A stretch of DNA of 64,000 bases from Kingdonia uniflora (Eukaryota > Streptophyta > Magnoliopsida > Ranunculales > Circaeasteraceae), in contig JACGCM010002671.1 of the NCBI GenBank assembly GCA_014058105.1, forward strand, positions 248,001-312,000. Direction: 5' to 3'. Under the pieces are notes generated by a model. That model saw only the letters and a program-made list of their open reading frames with translations. It had not been told where the DNA came from and made no database searches. The position numbers and the translations under genes are program-made. Shown here one piece after another: positions 1 through 12,248 of the stretch (position 1 is its first letter; every line of letters begins with the position of its first letter).

Positions 1-2672
1 TCTGTTGTTTGTGAGAGGATGAGTGATAGTGGTGACAATGAGTCGAATCGGGTTGATGTGAATGGAGATCAGAAGATGCATAAGGTTATGAGGTTTGTGG
101 GAATATAAACTGGGCTTGGATCATTTGGGAGGAGACGATATTTGAGGAAAACTTGGATGCCATCTGATAAGCAAGGACTTTAGCGGTATAATTATGTCAT
201 TTTTAATTTCTTCCAAAATTTCTGCAAAAAACATTTTGGTGTCATTTGTGTTTTAAAATGGTACATATAAGAGTAATTCGGGTTGGCGAATGAGTTTTTT
301 CGGCGATGCTAAATTGATAAGCTCATTTAAATCTTACTTTGATAATTAGGAATGCTATGATTGAGAAACTTGTTTAAGATACTTACAACTCTAGCAGGTA
401 ACCCTCAATGTGCTTAATGTTCTTTTCTACTTTGATATAATCTTTTCTTTGATTTAAGGTAAAATTTGGATCTATTTGAGGAAACAGGACTTTGCGGCGT
501 GCGGCATACCAAGGATTATAGACCTCTAAGATTTCTTGCTTGCCAGTCTAAAAACCACGAAAAACAAACTAGTTAAAATGGATCTGCCAGGTCTAGGTGA
601 AGATGAAAACATTAAATGTCACATATACTGTAAAGTTCTTTTTTCTTTTTTTTGTACCTTAACATGGAGCATTTTTATTAGCATAATTGAGATAAATCTT
701 AAGTCAACCATTTTTCTAGGATTATCTTAAATAGAATCCTCACTATTATTTGAAGTGAGATATTTAGAACTATCGCCTTCTCAACTTGGCTCTGCAACAG
801 TTTAGTTGACTACTCTCTTTTTCACCTTCTGTCTACATGAGCAAGGGCAGTGGCTTCATAGCTTGCACTCCTAATAGCTATTATATGGCTGATTCTCTCG
901 TGTAGATAGACTGGTTTTTAGATAAGTAAGAGCCTAATTAGGAAAGTTGGAGATTTTTAATATGGTTGTTCCCTTGTTCTTGTCCAAATGGACCAAAAGG
1001 CAATGTGAGGAAGGTCTGATCTTAGTGGGAAGTGTAAATTGCTGACATCGTCAGAGCGGTCGGTAGGAGGCAGACGATGAAAAGGAAATTTAATGGGCAT
1101 GAACAACCAAATTCAGCCTCTCTTTTTTTTCCTTGGAACATCTATAGTTGCTTAGAATTATGTTTTCATTGACAACCAATTTTCTATGTGCAACTACAAT
1201 CTATCAGAAATGTGATTTCTCATTTCTTTTATTTACACAAGAAATATATACACCTTAAAACTTTACAAACATCTTGCAGCTTGGAGGAATCGACTGGTTT
1301 GGCTTTTAGATTTGTGATTGGGAGAACTGGTGATAGATCAAAGATGTCAGAGCTCAAAAAAGAGGTCGCACAATATGATGACTTCGTACTCTTAAATATT
1401 GAGGAGCAGTACAGCAAACTACCATATAAAACGTTAGTGTTATTTATAGTTTCTCTTAATAATTTCCTCTTTTCTTATTAGAGTTGCCAAAATGACAGCA
1501 TGTATGACAATATTACTTTTCTACAGGTTAGCTTTCTTCAAAGCTGCCTATGGTCTTTTTGATTCTGAGTTTTATGTTAAAGCCGATGATGACATCTATC
1601 TAAGACCAGGTAAATTATTTGATGAAACTTTAGAATATCTCCAATGGTGTTCTCCCAAATCGTGAAATGAGGATAAACTCCGCAAGAAAATACACAAAAA
1701 AGGGGGGGGGTTTAGAGTGGATAAGCTACATAAATAAAATGAGGGATAAGCGAAGCATCAAGACCGTATTTTTCTTATGACACGCCTTTCCAACTGATCT
1801 CCGCCTCTTATCCCAACTTCTGCAACTTGGTATAGTACCGTAGCTCTCAATTTGTTTAACCTTTTTTTGTGGAGTTTTGGACTGGCTTCAAGCGTTTTGA
1901 ACAGCACTGAAGATTCTCTTAAAAATTAGAATTCTCTTACTTTTTGAATAGGGCTATCTTATAGAAACACTTTCTAAATTTTTCAATCAGAGAGTAAAAT
2001 CCTGTTTTTGTTCTTCTATTGCCAGATCGTCTATCTTTACTCTTAGCGAAGGATCGCGCACATCCTCAAACTTACCTTGGCTGTATGAAAAAGGGCCCAG
2101 TTTTCACCGACCCAAAGCTGAAATGGTTAGTCAATTTTAGAACATGTTGTGAGCGATATTCCCATACTTATATTTATCTACTCATTTAAAGTGTATTATA
2201 CTTTTTGTTCCGTCAACATTATCCTGTTTCAGTAATCATGTGCTATGTCAATAACGTTTTTAATTAATGAACTAACTAAATTACTTGCAATGGGGCAGGT
2301 ATGAGCCTCTTTCTTATTTGCTTGGGAAGGAGTATTTTTTTCATGCTTATGGTCCTATATATGCTCTTTCTATGGAGGTTGTCGCTAGCTTGGTCGCTTT
2401 AAGAAACGACAGGCAAGTGTACTGGTTTAATTCTGTAACTATATATGCACTTATCAGTGAATTCATAAATATGAAGCTAGACTTCACAGCATTTTGGGTA
2501 AGTAATACAGTTAAATGTTGAAAACACAGTTTCCGGATGTTCAGTAATGAGGATGTCACCATTGGTGCCTGGATGCTTGCAATGAACGTTAATCATGAGG
2601 ACAATAGAGAACTATGTGCGTCAGATTGTACATCATCTTCTGTTGCTGTCTGGGATCTCCCAAAATGCTCAG
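1..2672 (+). pseudogene. B3GALT: GT31 beta-1,3-galactosyltransferase, two nonsense codons in exon 1
   Basis: Plant GT31 galactosyltransferase of the Arabidopsis B3GALT12/13/14 type, a Golgi type II membrane enzyme that transfers galactose. The window opens inside exon 1, so the membrane anchor is missing. Exons read 1-185, 1280-1432, 1527-1609, 2026-2125, 2299-2412 and 2530-2672. All junction phases agree and exons 2-6 have no stop. Family motifs are [11 protein letters not shown] (the DXD metal/UDP-sugar site), [27 protein letters not shown] and [17 protein letters not shown]. Exon 1 has TAA at 106-108 and TAG at 181-183, at positions that are Gln in relatives, both explained by C to T change. 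The short last exon after PKCSG was not found downstream. Intron 5 starts with GC. Probably a young pseudogene; a real stop-bearing allele or a sequence error is possible. Confidence 0.85.
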
Positions 2673-3655
2673 GTCCTTTTCTTTTCTCGTATTTGTTCTT
2701 CACTTTGGTCACATTTTATGGTGAGTACTAGATTTAGCTTTGTGAAGTTCAGAACCATTACTAATTCGCTTGCACAAGCAATACGGATTTATTTTTGTAT
2801 TTTCATCTGGGGAAATGGGATCGATCACAAGCCACAAAAAATGCATAAAAGGAAGATCCAATTACTTGAATGAGATGGATACACGTGTATGTTTTTCAAT
2901 CTAATGGCTATCCATGGACTATGAGCACCGGATTAGATACTTATTCATGGTTTATAAGAAAAGCCCAATTTCCGTGATATCTTCTTTATGTCGATCTCAA
3001 TCCTCTTCCCTCTTTCTTTAAGGCTTTATGGGTGTTTTGGGCTCTCGTGGAAATGGAGGAAAAGACAGACTTTCTGAGATTTTATTTTTTATTTTTTGTA
3101 TTTTTTTTGTATTTTAGTGGCTGGGGAATTTGTTTTCTGCTTTCGACTAAAAAGGATGACGCCCAACTTACTTTGCGTAGATCAGAAAGTTTAATTTAGT
3201 TTTGCTCTTTCTCGACTTAAACTCGCATCACTAAAGCTACTCTGGCTCATAAAAGGGGTAAAGCTGGGTAAGAGAATCTAGAGAGATTTAAGTCTGTACT
3301 GAGATGTAGTTACCGTGAGACTGATAATATATGTTGATGCAAAGAAAATGTCATGCCAGGAAATCAGAAACATAAAAAAGATCAGTCATTTAGATACGGA
3401 AAATCTAGGGAGCGAATATTTAGTGAGACAGAAAAAATCAAGAGATATATTGACAAGAAGAAATATGGAGGTTTAAGAAAGAAGAATTATGCACAGATAA
3501 AATTTGGAAGATGATCGAGTGACAGAGATAGTAGCGTGGAAAATTCAGCGAATGAAAATACTGATGCATAGAGTGAGACAGAATATTCAGATTTTTCTCT
3601 CTTGTTTTTGCTGGACAAAAGATGGGGTTGGACCCCATCACCTATGTATAATCAA
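2673..3655. other. Non-coding stretch after the galactosyltransferase
   Basis: AT-rich DNA with no supported gene. The expected last galactosyltransferase exon is not recognisable. A perfect 8-bp-arm hairpin with a 3-nt loop lies at 3621-3639, next to the LINE remnant. Confidence 0.5.
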
Positions 3656-3659
3656 AATA

Positions 3660-6060
3660 GACAAAAATACATCCTAATTTACTTCTTACCCCTTGCTTCT
3701 GCCTCTAACAAGACCCTAAGGTCATGAGGAAGCGAGCTGTGCCAGGGTACAATTTCACCTATACAGTTACTGAAAGAACCAAGGAAGTTTGCACAACCAT
3801 TTACCTCTATAAATACATATTTTAAGCTAGAACCAGCCAACTGTCTAATGCTGTGCTTAATGGAGTTCACAAGCAGAATGCACCAAGGGGGAGTCTGCTG
3901 AAAAATATACTGTTTACAACATTCACTAAGGTGCCTGATCCATCTAGGCAAATCCTCACTTCATAAAGTTTGAGGTTGATACTTGCCCAAAGCTGCCAGT
4001 TCATGGGCTAAAACATTACCAATTCAAAAAATATGCTAAAACTTAAAAGAAAATGAAGAGTCCTTATTGCACTCGCATTGCTATATTCAGGATAGAAGAT
4101 GACCAACCAATTTCATCTGCCCTGCCTTGAAGGCCTTGAAGAAAGTTGATGCAATTCTTGTTGTCAGCAAGGACCAATTTTTTTTTTAATGTCCCAGCCA
4201 TTTTGGATTCCTCAGGGGACTGCCCTCCCTTCAACTGCTTCTCGTACTTGGCTTTGTTCTTCTCCTGCAAAAATACAGTTCCAACGAGTCTCCAAAGTAG
4301 TCACCCCTATTCCTATAGGTGGCACCCCATTAGTCCAGGCTGTCTGTCATAATAATAAATCTAGAGTTATCATGCAGCATATGTTCATACTGATTGTTTA
4401 TAAGTGGGCTTTGATTTACAAGGTCTTGATCACTGACTAGTAGTTGGTGGCTTTTTTGCAGAATATGGTGGGTATTAAAAGGCTTTGTTAAACACCCAAT
4501 TGTTTATGTCCTCCCAATTTGCAGCTAAAATGGCACATAATTGGGAGAATCTAATTTTATGCTCCTGCTTTGTTCTAGTAAGGTCTTCCATTTGTCTAAT
4601 GGTTCTCCAGAGATTAAAATTTTGAGAGGAGTTATCAAGGTTGAAGCAAGAAGCAAACCACACTCTCCTAGCCCATTGACATTGGAACAAGGCGTGGGTT
4701 GTGGTTTTCTTGGCTGCTTTACAATATTCGTCTATGTCCTCTTAGAGAATATGATTTCTTTTTAATCTTTCTTTCACTGGGAGAATGTCTCTATGGCGGA
4801 GATTGGTATTCCATATTGTTCTTCACCATTTCTTTGGAATAGTTTTGTTATTTTCCTGGGGGTAGAGGTACATGTTGAGACTCTTACAGACTTGATAGAA
4901 AATTTTCCATTTGTTTAAGAAAGCCACCTTGGTTTATCTTCCTCATTTGTCTGGATTTTGGATTTGAATTTGAATATGCTAGATGGCTTCAATTTCAGCA
5001 GGAAGAAACATTTTGTTTTAGCATTTTTTGCAACATTTGGAACATACCAAATGTCCCTTTGCTCTGTGAATAGGTCCATCCAAGCCTGCTTGCCCTGTAT
5101 GCTTCCACGTGTTTTTGTCTGAATTAGTTGCCCTGAGAATTTCTTGCCACTTGGAACATGAACTTCATCACTTGTCTTTTTGCGTTTGTTTGTGTTCTGT
5201 CGGTCGAAATCCTCCCTGAGCTCCACCATTGGGCTTGGGTTTTCTTTGTTCATATCCTCAGAGTTTGCCATTGCAAGCATTTGTTGCCACATCTGATTTC
5301 TAAATGCCTTCAGTTGTCAATAATCTGTTTTGGCACACAGCGTCTGAGAAACTCCTTCCTCTCAGACATGTATTTGGGTTAATATCATCTTCAGAGGTTA
5401 TTGGGACTGAGCATTTTTGTTCCTTGTGCCCTATCACCCCTGAAAAATAACATAACCTCTTTACTTGCTCATACTTAAAGAACGCCTTGTAACTATTACC
5501 TCCAGCTGCTCCTAGCACAATTTCTTTTGTGAGTGCTTCTTTAATATCCATCATTACCTTCAGCCTCATAAAACTCTTTCCAATTTCTGTTATGGCTGGA
5601 TCTTTATCAAAGCTCAAGAATGCCCAGTTTTATTAGCGATATTTTGCACTGCATTCTCATTGACATAGAAAGGTGGAATACCATGAAATTGAGCCCAGAA
5701 GGGGTATAAGATTGAAGTCCGCCTCTCTATGAATGACAAGGGGGTTCCACATTTGTAGAGAAATCATTGCACCTGAGAGATACCACGGCCCTTGTTCAAA
5801 AACAACTTGTTCCTATGAAGCTAGGGTGATTTTAAAATACTCAATTCTCTAAATTCCACTGGAAAGAAATAGCTGAGATCCCACAAATCTCTCAATTCCT
5901 TTGGGATTTGAAGAGGGTCAATACTCGACAGAATAATAAGCTTAAGAAACATGCTTTGTTTTCAGCTCTCTTTCTTCAGAAATAATCTGTAATCCTAAAT
6001 CAAAGGCCTCTTCCTCCAAGCTCGGGAGTTAGACTACTTAATCTTTCTTCTTCCTGTAGT
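3660..6060 (-). mobile_element. LINE (L1-type) remnant lacking endonuclease and RT
   Basis: Read on the minus strand, plant LINE domains come in order. About 6000-5640 is a DUF4283-like ORF1 part. At 5617-5300 is a segment with a CCHC knuckle (CYFSGVIGHKEQKC). At 5292-4915 is a basic linker. At about 4900-4475 is a zf-RVT domain (NTNLRHRDILPVKERL, then LFQCQWARRVWF and NNWVFN). At 4270-3679 is an RNase H-like tail ending WHSSLPHDLRVLLEAEARG. Stops and frame changes break it into several ORFs. The endonuclease and reverse transcriptase that normally separate ORF1 from zf-RVT are absent, so this copy has a large internal deletion near 4900. Confidence 0.75.
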
Positions 6061-8000
6061 TGGTGTGGAAGTTCTCCTCTAAACTGAGGGTTTTGTTGTT
6101 TATCTAGGTTTGGTGGCATTGGTGGATTTTGTGATTTTCTTCTAGGATCATTCATTTGATGAAGGTGGTGGATGAATTTCCCAGTGAGCGATGGGAAGGA
6201 TTAAAAGGTGTGACACTTTGGGGTTGATTTGGTGAAATCAAAAGTAGGGTTTTAGATTAATGTGGTCTCATCTCAATTTCTAAGTGGGGATAGCTCCTTG
6301 AGAACCTAAAATTGACACAATGTTCGTCTTAAATTCACTGCTAACCCCTGAGAAGTAGCATTAGTCTCCAGGCGAGTCATCCCTATTAAAAACATTGATT
6401 TAACTCTTAACAACATAAAGTAAGATAACAGTATTAGCAGAGAACACTAGTGCATCATCTGCAAAAGTTCAATCAGTTAGCATTATTTTTTTCCCACTTG
6501 AAATGGGGGGGTAATTGAGCTAGCATTATTTTTTTCCCACTTGAAATGGGGAGTAATTGAGCCAGACTGGTTTTTTTAATGGAGGAGGGTAGTGGCAATT
6601 ACATAGTATGCTGAGATGGGGTCACCTGTCTAAAACCGTACCCATTGATTGAAAATATCCCTCAAGGCACCTATTGGTTGAAAATACCTTGCTTGCCTTG
6701 CAAATACTCTTCAAGCTTCTATGATCAAATTTATCACTCTCTCTTTAGATTTAATTTCACTCGTGTATCTCTGATATAAGACTATCCGTATGGACCCCGT
6801 AAAGATTGATGTATACAAAAAGTCGAAAACTATTTGGGCAAACTATCTATTCTGCCTTCAAATAACCTTCTTAATCGGGATGTATAAAAAAGGGTACTTA
6901 TTTTGTTTTTAGTGCAAACTGCAATGTAATGTAGAAGACTACTGCAATTTGAGGGTTTTCTTTTTCATTTGTGAACTAGAATTGGACATCCTTTGAGATG
7001 GATCAAGATGCATTTTGAATTTTAGCACTTATCGATTTCTAAATTTATCATTGACATGAAAAGTTGGTAAATACTCAAAACCTGTTTTTGCTTGATGTAG
7101 GATTGTGCAATCCAGAAAAGAGGTTATTGGAACTCCATGCAAAGGAGATCTGCTCAAAGAGTCCTACTTTGGTTTCTGACGACTAGAATTTGTATCCTAT
7201 TCCCCTTGAAGCTCGCCAAAGCAACATTGAAGTCGTAAATCACCTGCATTGGCGGAATGACTGCAACTCTTCAATCAAATCTATCCAGTCCCTCCTGCTA
7301 AGTATCGGGAAAAACGTGAATCACGCATTATCTGGTTTGACTGCAATTCATCATTCAAATGTATGACCTTCCTTCCTGAGTGTATCTTGAAGTTTTTTTT
7401 TTTTTTTTTGTTTCACTTTTGTAAGATATGTGGCTTAGATTTTTACTGAACAAATCAATTTTCACATTACAATGAAATATAAGTTTTGGATGACTGCTGC
7501 TTTATCATCCTTTCAGGGCTTTGACGCTTTGTTTGTCACATGAATGAGTCTCAGTTTTAATTTAACTAAGCTAGATATCTGAACTAATAGGTCTCCCTTT
7601 AACAAAAGAAAGTAACAATAATCCAAGTAGTACCATGTTGATCACTAACTATATCAAGCGCGGATACCAAATTTCTAGGTAAGCATGTTCCTAACCTGCA
7701 ACATGTGTGTTTGAGCACTGGCCGTGCTTAGCTAGGTCAACAAGTTTCATTCATTTTCTGGTTTCAGCTTTCTTAAAGCCGTGTTAAACAGCGTCAAACT
7801 TAGATGAGGGGGAATATGATAATTGATAGATGCAAATGATATGGCTATTATTTTCATAAAACGAAATTGCATTTTTGATAAAAATCAATATACATTCATA
7901 ACTCGAGAACTTAGGACCATCGACAGCACAACAATGCCTTGAGATGGTCCTAGTTCAGCAAAAACACGCATCTCATCTAGTCTAGCATAACAGTTAGGCA
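6061..8000. other. Non-coding AT-rich stretch
   Basis: No ORF with recognisable protein. It contains one direct duplication (6477-6562) and a poly-T run near 7390-7410. Confidence 0.5.
6477..6562. repeat. Tandem duplication, about 43 bp x 2
   Basis: Two near-identical head-to-tail units, each with TAGCATTATTTTTTTCCCAC followed by TTGAAATGGGG and TAATTGAGC. They differ mainly in the length of the G run. Confidence 0.85.
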
Positions 8001-8159
8001 ACAACTAAAAGTGGGTATCGTTTTTTGTTTCGGCGGGTATTTTGGCAGTCAAAGCCCGTCTCGGCGGATATTTCACCGGGTATCTATACGCAATATGAGG
8101 TTTTGAGTAAAAAAAATTTGTCTAAACACACATCCCGACTTCATCTCTCTCTTTCCACC

Positions 8160-8720
8160 TCTCACATCAGATTTTCTCTTTCCACCTCGGATTATTCGAT
8201 CTTCACTACCCATTTTACTAAAAACACTACATATAAGAATCCTCCCTTGGGAATATAACCCAAAATAGGGAGGATTCTAAGCATAACAAAAATCTCCTCT
8301 CATGGGTTTTTCTCTCTCTGACGATTTTTCTTTCTCTCTTTACGATATCTCTTTCTTTCTTCATAATTTTTCTCTTCCTCGAATTTGTTCTTCAAACTCT
8401 GGAGAACTACTAGGACTCCGCTTGATGTTTTCGTCCACACCGTCGTCTTTTTTTTTTTCTCTTTCTTCATCTCTTTTTCTTTCTCTTTCTAGCCATATCT
8501 CAACTCAAAATTTAAAATTTATGACAACACCACTTATAATCAAAATTAAACTTAGAGAAAGAAATATTAAGTAAATTGGATATGTGATTGTAAAAAATTT
8601 AGTTAAAATTCATGTTTGAATATGTTTTTGAGAAGAAATTTGCAAAAAAATAATTTTTAGAGTTTTTCCCCACTAACACTAAGACCATACGTTTTGTATG
8701 CTATGGAAACGCTGGGACAG
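8160..8720. repeat. Repeat A, uninterrupted copy
   Basis: Homologous over its length to the split copy at 11250-11619 plus 41140-41343. Shared landmarks are ATCTTCACT, AACCCAAAATAGGGAGGA, CTAAGCATAACAAAAAT, TTCTCTTCCTCGAAT, CATATCTCAACTCA, CACTTATAAT and, near the right end, GAGAAGAAATTTGCAAAAAA and GGGACAG. It contains a stem-loop (8236-8246 pairs with 8268-8278). There is no coding capacity. The family is unknown and the exact ends are not resolved. Confidence 0.75.
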
Positions 8721-10150
8721 TTAGGCACAAGACTCTTGAAGGTTTTCTTCCATTTGATTCAAATGGAACAAGACCACTCTTGATTTTCTTACTAAGCCTT
8801 AATAGTAGTCTATGTTAATATTAATAGGGGGGAAGTTTTAAAGTTAGATGGCATTTAATAGCTGATTTAATAATGTTTTTTTCTCCTTATGAATATCATA
8901 TACGTCATACCTAGATAGAGGTGGTTGACCGGTAATTGCAACGACATACTAGCTCGAACATGAAAGAAAACAAGCTTATGTGATGGAAGTTCTGTAACAC
9001 ATGCCATAACTACTAGAATCCGTTAAAGAGAGAACTTCTAATTCACATGCTAAATGTAGGTATTTATGGGAGAGAGAGAATATTTAATTAATTTAAAATC
9101 AAAAAATGTTTAAAACTTAAAAGACCAAAAAGGTGTTAAGTTTTGAGTTATCTTGGTCTCTTTAAACTTTCTTTCTCCTGCCTCATGGCAAACTTTGATT
9201 AGAAGAGATCAATATTTTTTCCTCACCTCTCTCACCATTACTTGCATCAAATTAGTCTAAAGAGATCCAACGTTTATAGTTTTTTGCACTTTGTTTCTTT
9301 GAAATAGTTGATGGTTGTTTTCTAGGGTTTATGATTTAGCTTTAGGGAAGATTTCTCATAGCAAAATTGATCGGAGATAACATCAAATCTAGAGTTGTTT
9401 TCTTTACCATTTCTTCTCCATCTCCCACTGCCATTACAAACCACCATAGAACTCTTTTTTCTACCAACGAAAATAATCACATACGACGATGAGGCAATCG
9501 ATTGTTACGGTGACATGAGTGACTGTTATGGCGATGAGAGTATACACACGGCAACGCGAGTTGCCGTTACGGCACTACAAGTGATCAATATGATGACGCG
9601 AGTAAGTACATATACGGCGACGCAAGTTCTCCGTTACAGCGACGCAAGTGTAAATACGACGATTGCATAGAGAGGAGAGATAAAAGATTGGAGAAGTTTG
9701 AAAGAATGGAATTCGAAATTGAATTTCTCAATTTAATTTGAGATTTAGATGTGTTTGATTACATAAAAAATAGTCCAAAGAGATTATCATTTTCTCATAA
9801 AAAATAGTTTTGAGAAAATTTTCCAAGAAAACCACATATAAGCGGTTTGATTTGTATATTAAAAATAATCACATTTATTGAGTGTAAACGAAGAGAGGAG
9901 AGAGGAGAGAGGAGATAGGAGATAGGAGAGAGAAGAGATAGGTGAGGTGGGGTGAGGTGAGGTAGGAAAATAAATGGCTAGTTTTTAATAAAATTTTCCC
10001 TTTTAATAAAGACTATCAAACACTAAAAAACCATATTTTCTTAGAAATATTTTATTTTCCACTTGAAAATTTTGAATCAAACACACCTTATAGAATTTGG
10101 AGAGAGAGAGAAAGGGATAAAAATAAGAGATAAGTTTAGAGAAAGAGAGT
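8721..10150. other. Non-coding stretch with purine tract
   Basis: No supported gene. Loose repeats of GGCGACGCAAGT-like words lie at 9480-9660. A nearly pure purine tract (GAGAGGA units, then GGTGAGGT units) lies at about 9888-9968. Confidence 0.5.
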
Positions 10151-10155
10151 AATTA

Positions 10156-10478
10156 GAGCATCTCCAAGAGCATGGTATGTTGTTAAAGTTTTCCCATACT
10201 TTTGCAAAAATCCCTTCCAACAGGAGTATGGAGTTCAACATACTCATCCCTATACCCCTCCAAAGTATGCAAAACCTGAACTTGGGGAGGAGTATGTGCA
10301 TACCGCCTGGACGCTAAACCGTTGAGCGTCCAACACTTTTTGAATACAACTGGCATATATCTCTCCTATCGCAAGTTCTTTCTTAAAATCGTAATTCTTT
10401 GTTAGATGAAAACAGTATGCGATTCTAAAATACCGGTATGGTAAACCGGAATCACATACTCTTCTGTTGGAGATGCTT
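10156..10478. mobile_element. Tourist-like MITE, 323 bp
   Basis: It begins GAGCATCTCCAAGAG and ends CTGTTGGAGATGCTT, imperfect terminal inverted repeats of a common plant MITE type. TTA flanks both ends (10153-10155 and 10479-10481), the target duplication of PIF/Harbinger elements. No coding capacity. Confidence 0.75.
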
Positions 10479-10679
10479 TTAGAAAACTTCACTAGAGATT
10501 TGAGAGAAGGATTTTGTAGAGAGAGAGAGATATTATAAAGAGATAGAGATTTTAGGAAAAGATGTAGTGTAAAGATGGATATAAAATGTGTAACTCGAGG
10601 AATTTTAGGGATGCGCTATATCAAATAGCACTGCATTATTGATCCAGGAGGATCTAGACATTCAACCTCTTAAAAAGAT

Positions 10680-10980
10680 ATCATGTCATTCGAACAAGCC
10701 TTGGAGCCGTTTGAACGAGATATGAGGAAAGCAAAACCGATCTGTTTACCTCAAGTTTTTGGCTTAAATTGGCAAGTCATTCGAATGATTCTAGGTTCAG
10801 AAGACCAATTCGATTTGTCTTGTTTTCAAGGCTTAAATTGGCTTGTCGTTCAAACGACATTTGGAGTCGTTCGAACGACTCTGGGTTCCAAAAGACTAGT
10901 TTTGTCAGTCTCTATTTTTAGGCTTAATTGAGCCAGTCGTTTAAACGATCTACAAGTTCGTTCGAACGACTATTGCGATT
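10680..10980. repeat. Array of TCGTTCGAACGA-type palindromes
   Basis: At least six variants of a self-complementary word (CATTCGAATG, CGTTCAAACG, CGTTCGAACG, CGTTTAAACG) lie in about 300 bp, alternating with degenerate copies of GGCTTAAATTGG. The open reading frame across it (10683-10931) is low-complexity and not a recognisable protein. Confidence 0.7.
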
Positions 10981-11249
10981 CCTCCATAATTTAGTGCATT
11001 TAAGGGCATAATTGTCTTCTAGAAAACATGTAACCTTCATAAAATGGCAGGGTTATGCAAGATAAAAAATCTAACTTTGTAAACTAGAACTTAGGGTTTG
11101 AAACTGGAATTCAATTGAAATCAATCAAATAAGCCGTTGAAGTTTTTATTGGGAAATTATCCCACCAAAACGTTCGTATCCATTTAATTCTTCGTTACAG
11201 GTGGTCTCTAATTCGATTGTGGATTAATCGTGGGATCATGTCATACCCA

Positions 11250-11619
11250 AAAACCCGCGGTACCCAATTGCAATGGGTCATTCTATCTTCACTGCCCCTT
11301 TTACTAAAAATAGTACCTAGAGGAGTCATCCCTTGGGTATATAACCCAAAATAGGGAGGACTCTAAGCATAACAAAAATTTCTCCTCTCTTATGGGTTTC
11401 TTTCCCTCTCTCCGATGATTTTTTTCCTCTCTTTACGATTTTTCTCTATCTCTACGAGTTTTCTCTTCCTCGAATTCGTTCTTCAAACTCTGGCGAAGTA
11501 TTAGGACCCCTCTTGATATTTTTGTCGTCGCCATCGTCTCTATTTTGCCTTATTTCTTCATCTTACATTCTCTTTTTCTCTCTTTAGCATATCTCAACTC
11601 ATAATTTAAAAGTAATGAG
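11250..11619. repeat. Repeat A, left half of the split copy
   Basis: Matches the left part of the copy at 8160-8720, including its stem-loop (arms 11323-11332 and 11354-11363). It stops at AATGAG, where the 5' LTR begins. The missing right half resumes at 41140. Confidence 0.8.
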
Positions 11620-12128
11620 TGTAAGTGCATATTCCCACTCTCGGTCTCAAGCCCTAGCTTCGACCAACATACAGCTAATCAACCTCTGTGGAAACAACCC
11701 AAACTCGTTGACACTCGACGTCATTTAATGAAGCCGTTACAAGGCAAAAGAGCTACTTAAGCCGTTACACAACCATTATGAAGACTCATCAAAACTATGA
11801 TTGTAACGTTCGTCATTAAAGTAAATAGCGGTCATAAAACGGTTATATTATAAGACCTATAAATTGGACTAGAGAACTACAAATTAGAGAAAGAAAATAC
11901 GAGACAAACTTTTCCTAACAAGAAAGTCTATACAAAACTATCCAGAGTATTCTTTGTAATAGCTAGTCAATCAATAATATTTCTCATCCTCAAGAGAGGT
12001 CATGGTTTTTAACCTATTCAAGGGTTTTCCATGCTAATTCTTGTGTTTGATTAGTTGTTGCTTATTACGATTCTAATGGTACTCGGTGTGAGATACTAAA
12101 TTCGAAATACGAAATTATGCTCGTATCA
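11620..12128 (+). repeat. 5' LTR of the outer retrotransposon
   Basis: Starts TGTAAGTGCATATTCCC and ends CTCGTATCA. It aligns with 40627-41139 along its whole length. A TATA-like TATAAAT is at 11858-11864. Confidence 0.85.
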
Positions 12129-12248
12129 TTTTCTCATACTACCTCAATCTCCCAATCTTTTATAAACACAAAAAGCTCTCTCCCACTATCATTTTCTCTC
12201 TAGTTTCTCTCTCTTATAATCAAGCTTGAGCTTTGATCAACCTCTACA

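Noticed and set aside
3621..3639. Perfect hairpin as a terminator
   Set aside because: Intrinsic terminators do not apply in plant nuclear DNA; an isolated hairpin by the LINE edge means little.
8025..8574. Ser/Phe-rich open frames in repeat A
   Set aside because: Low-complexity pyrimidine-rich translation; the frames are not shared by the second copy.
9395..9670. 91-codon ORF with Tyr/Thr-rich repeats
   Set aside because: Driven by short GGCGACGCAAGT-type repeats; no homologous family recognised.
10683..10931. 82-codon ORF
   Set aside because: It is the translation of the palindrome array, with no protein-like features.
11620..12128. Taken alone, an ordinary solo LTR
   Set aside because: Its right flank is not ATGAG, while the far LTR at 40627-41139 has ATGAG on its right; the pair belongs to one element.
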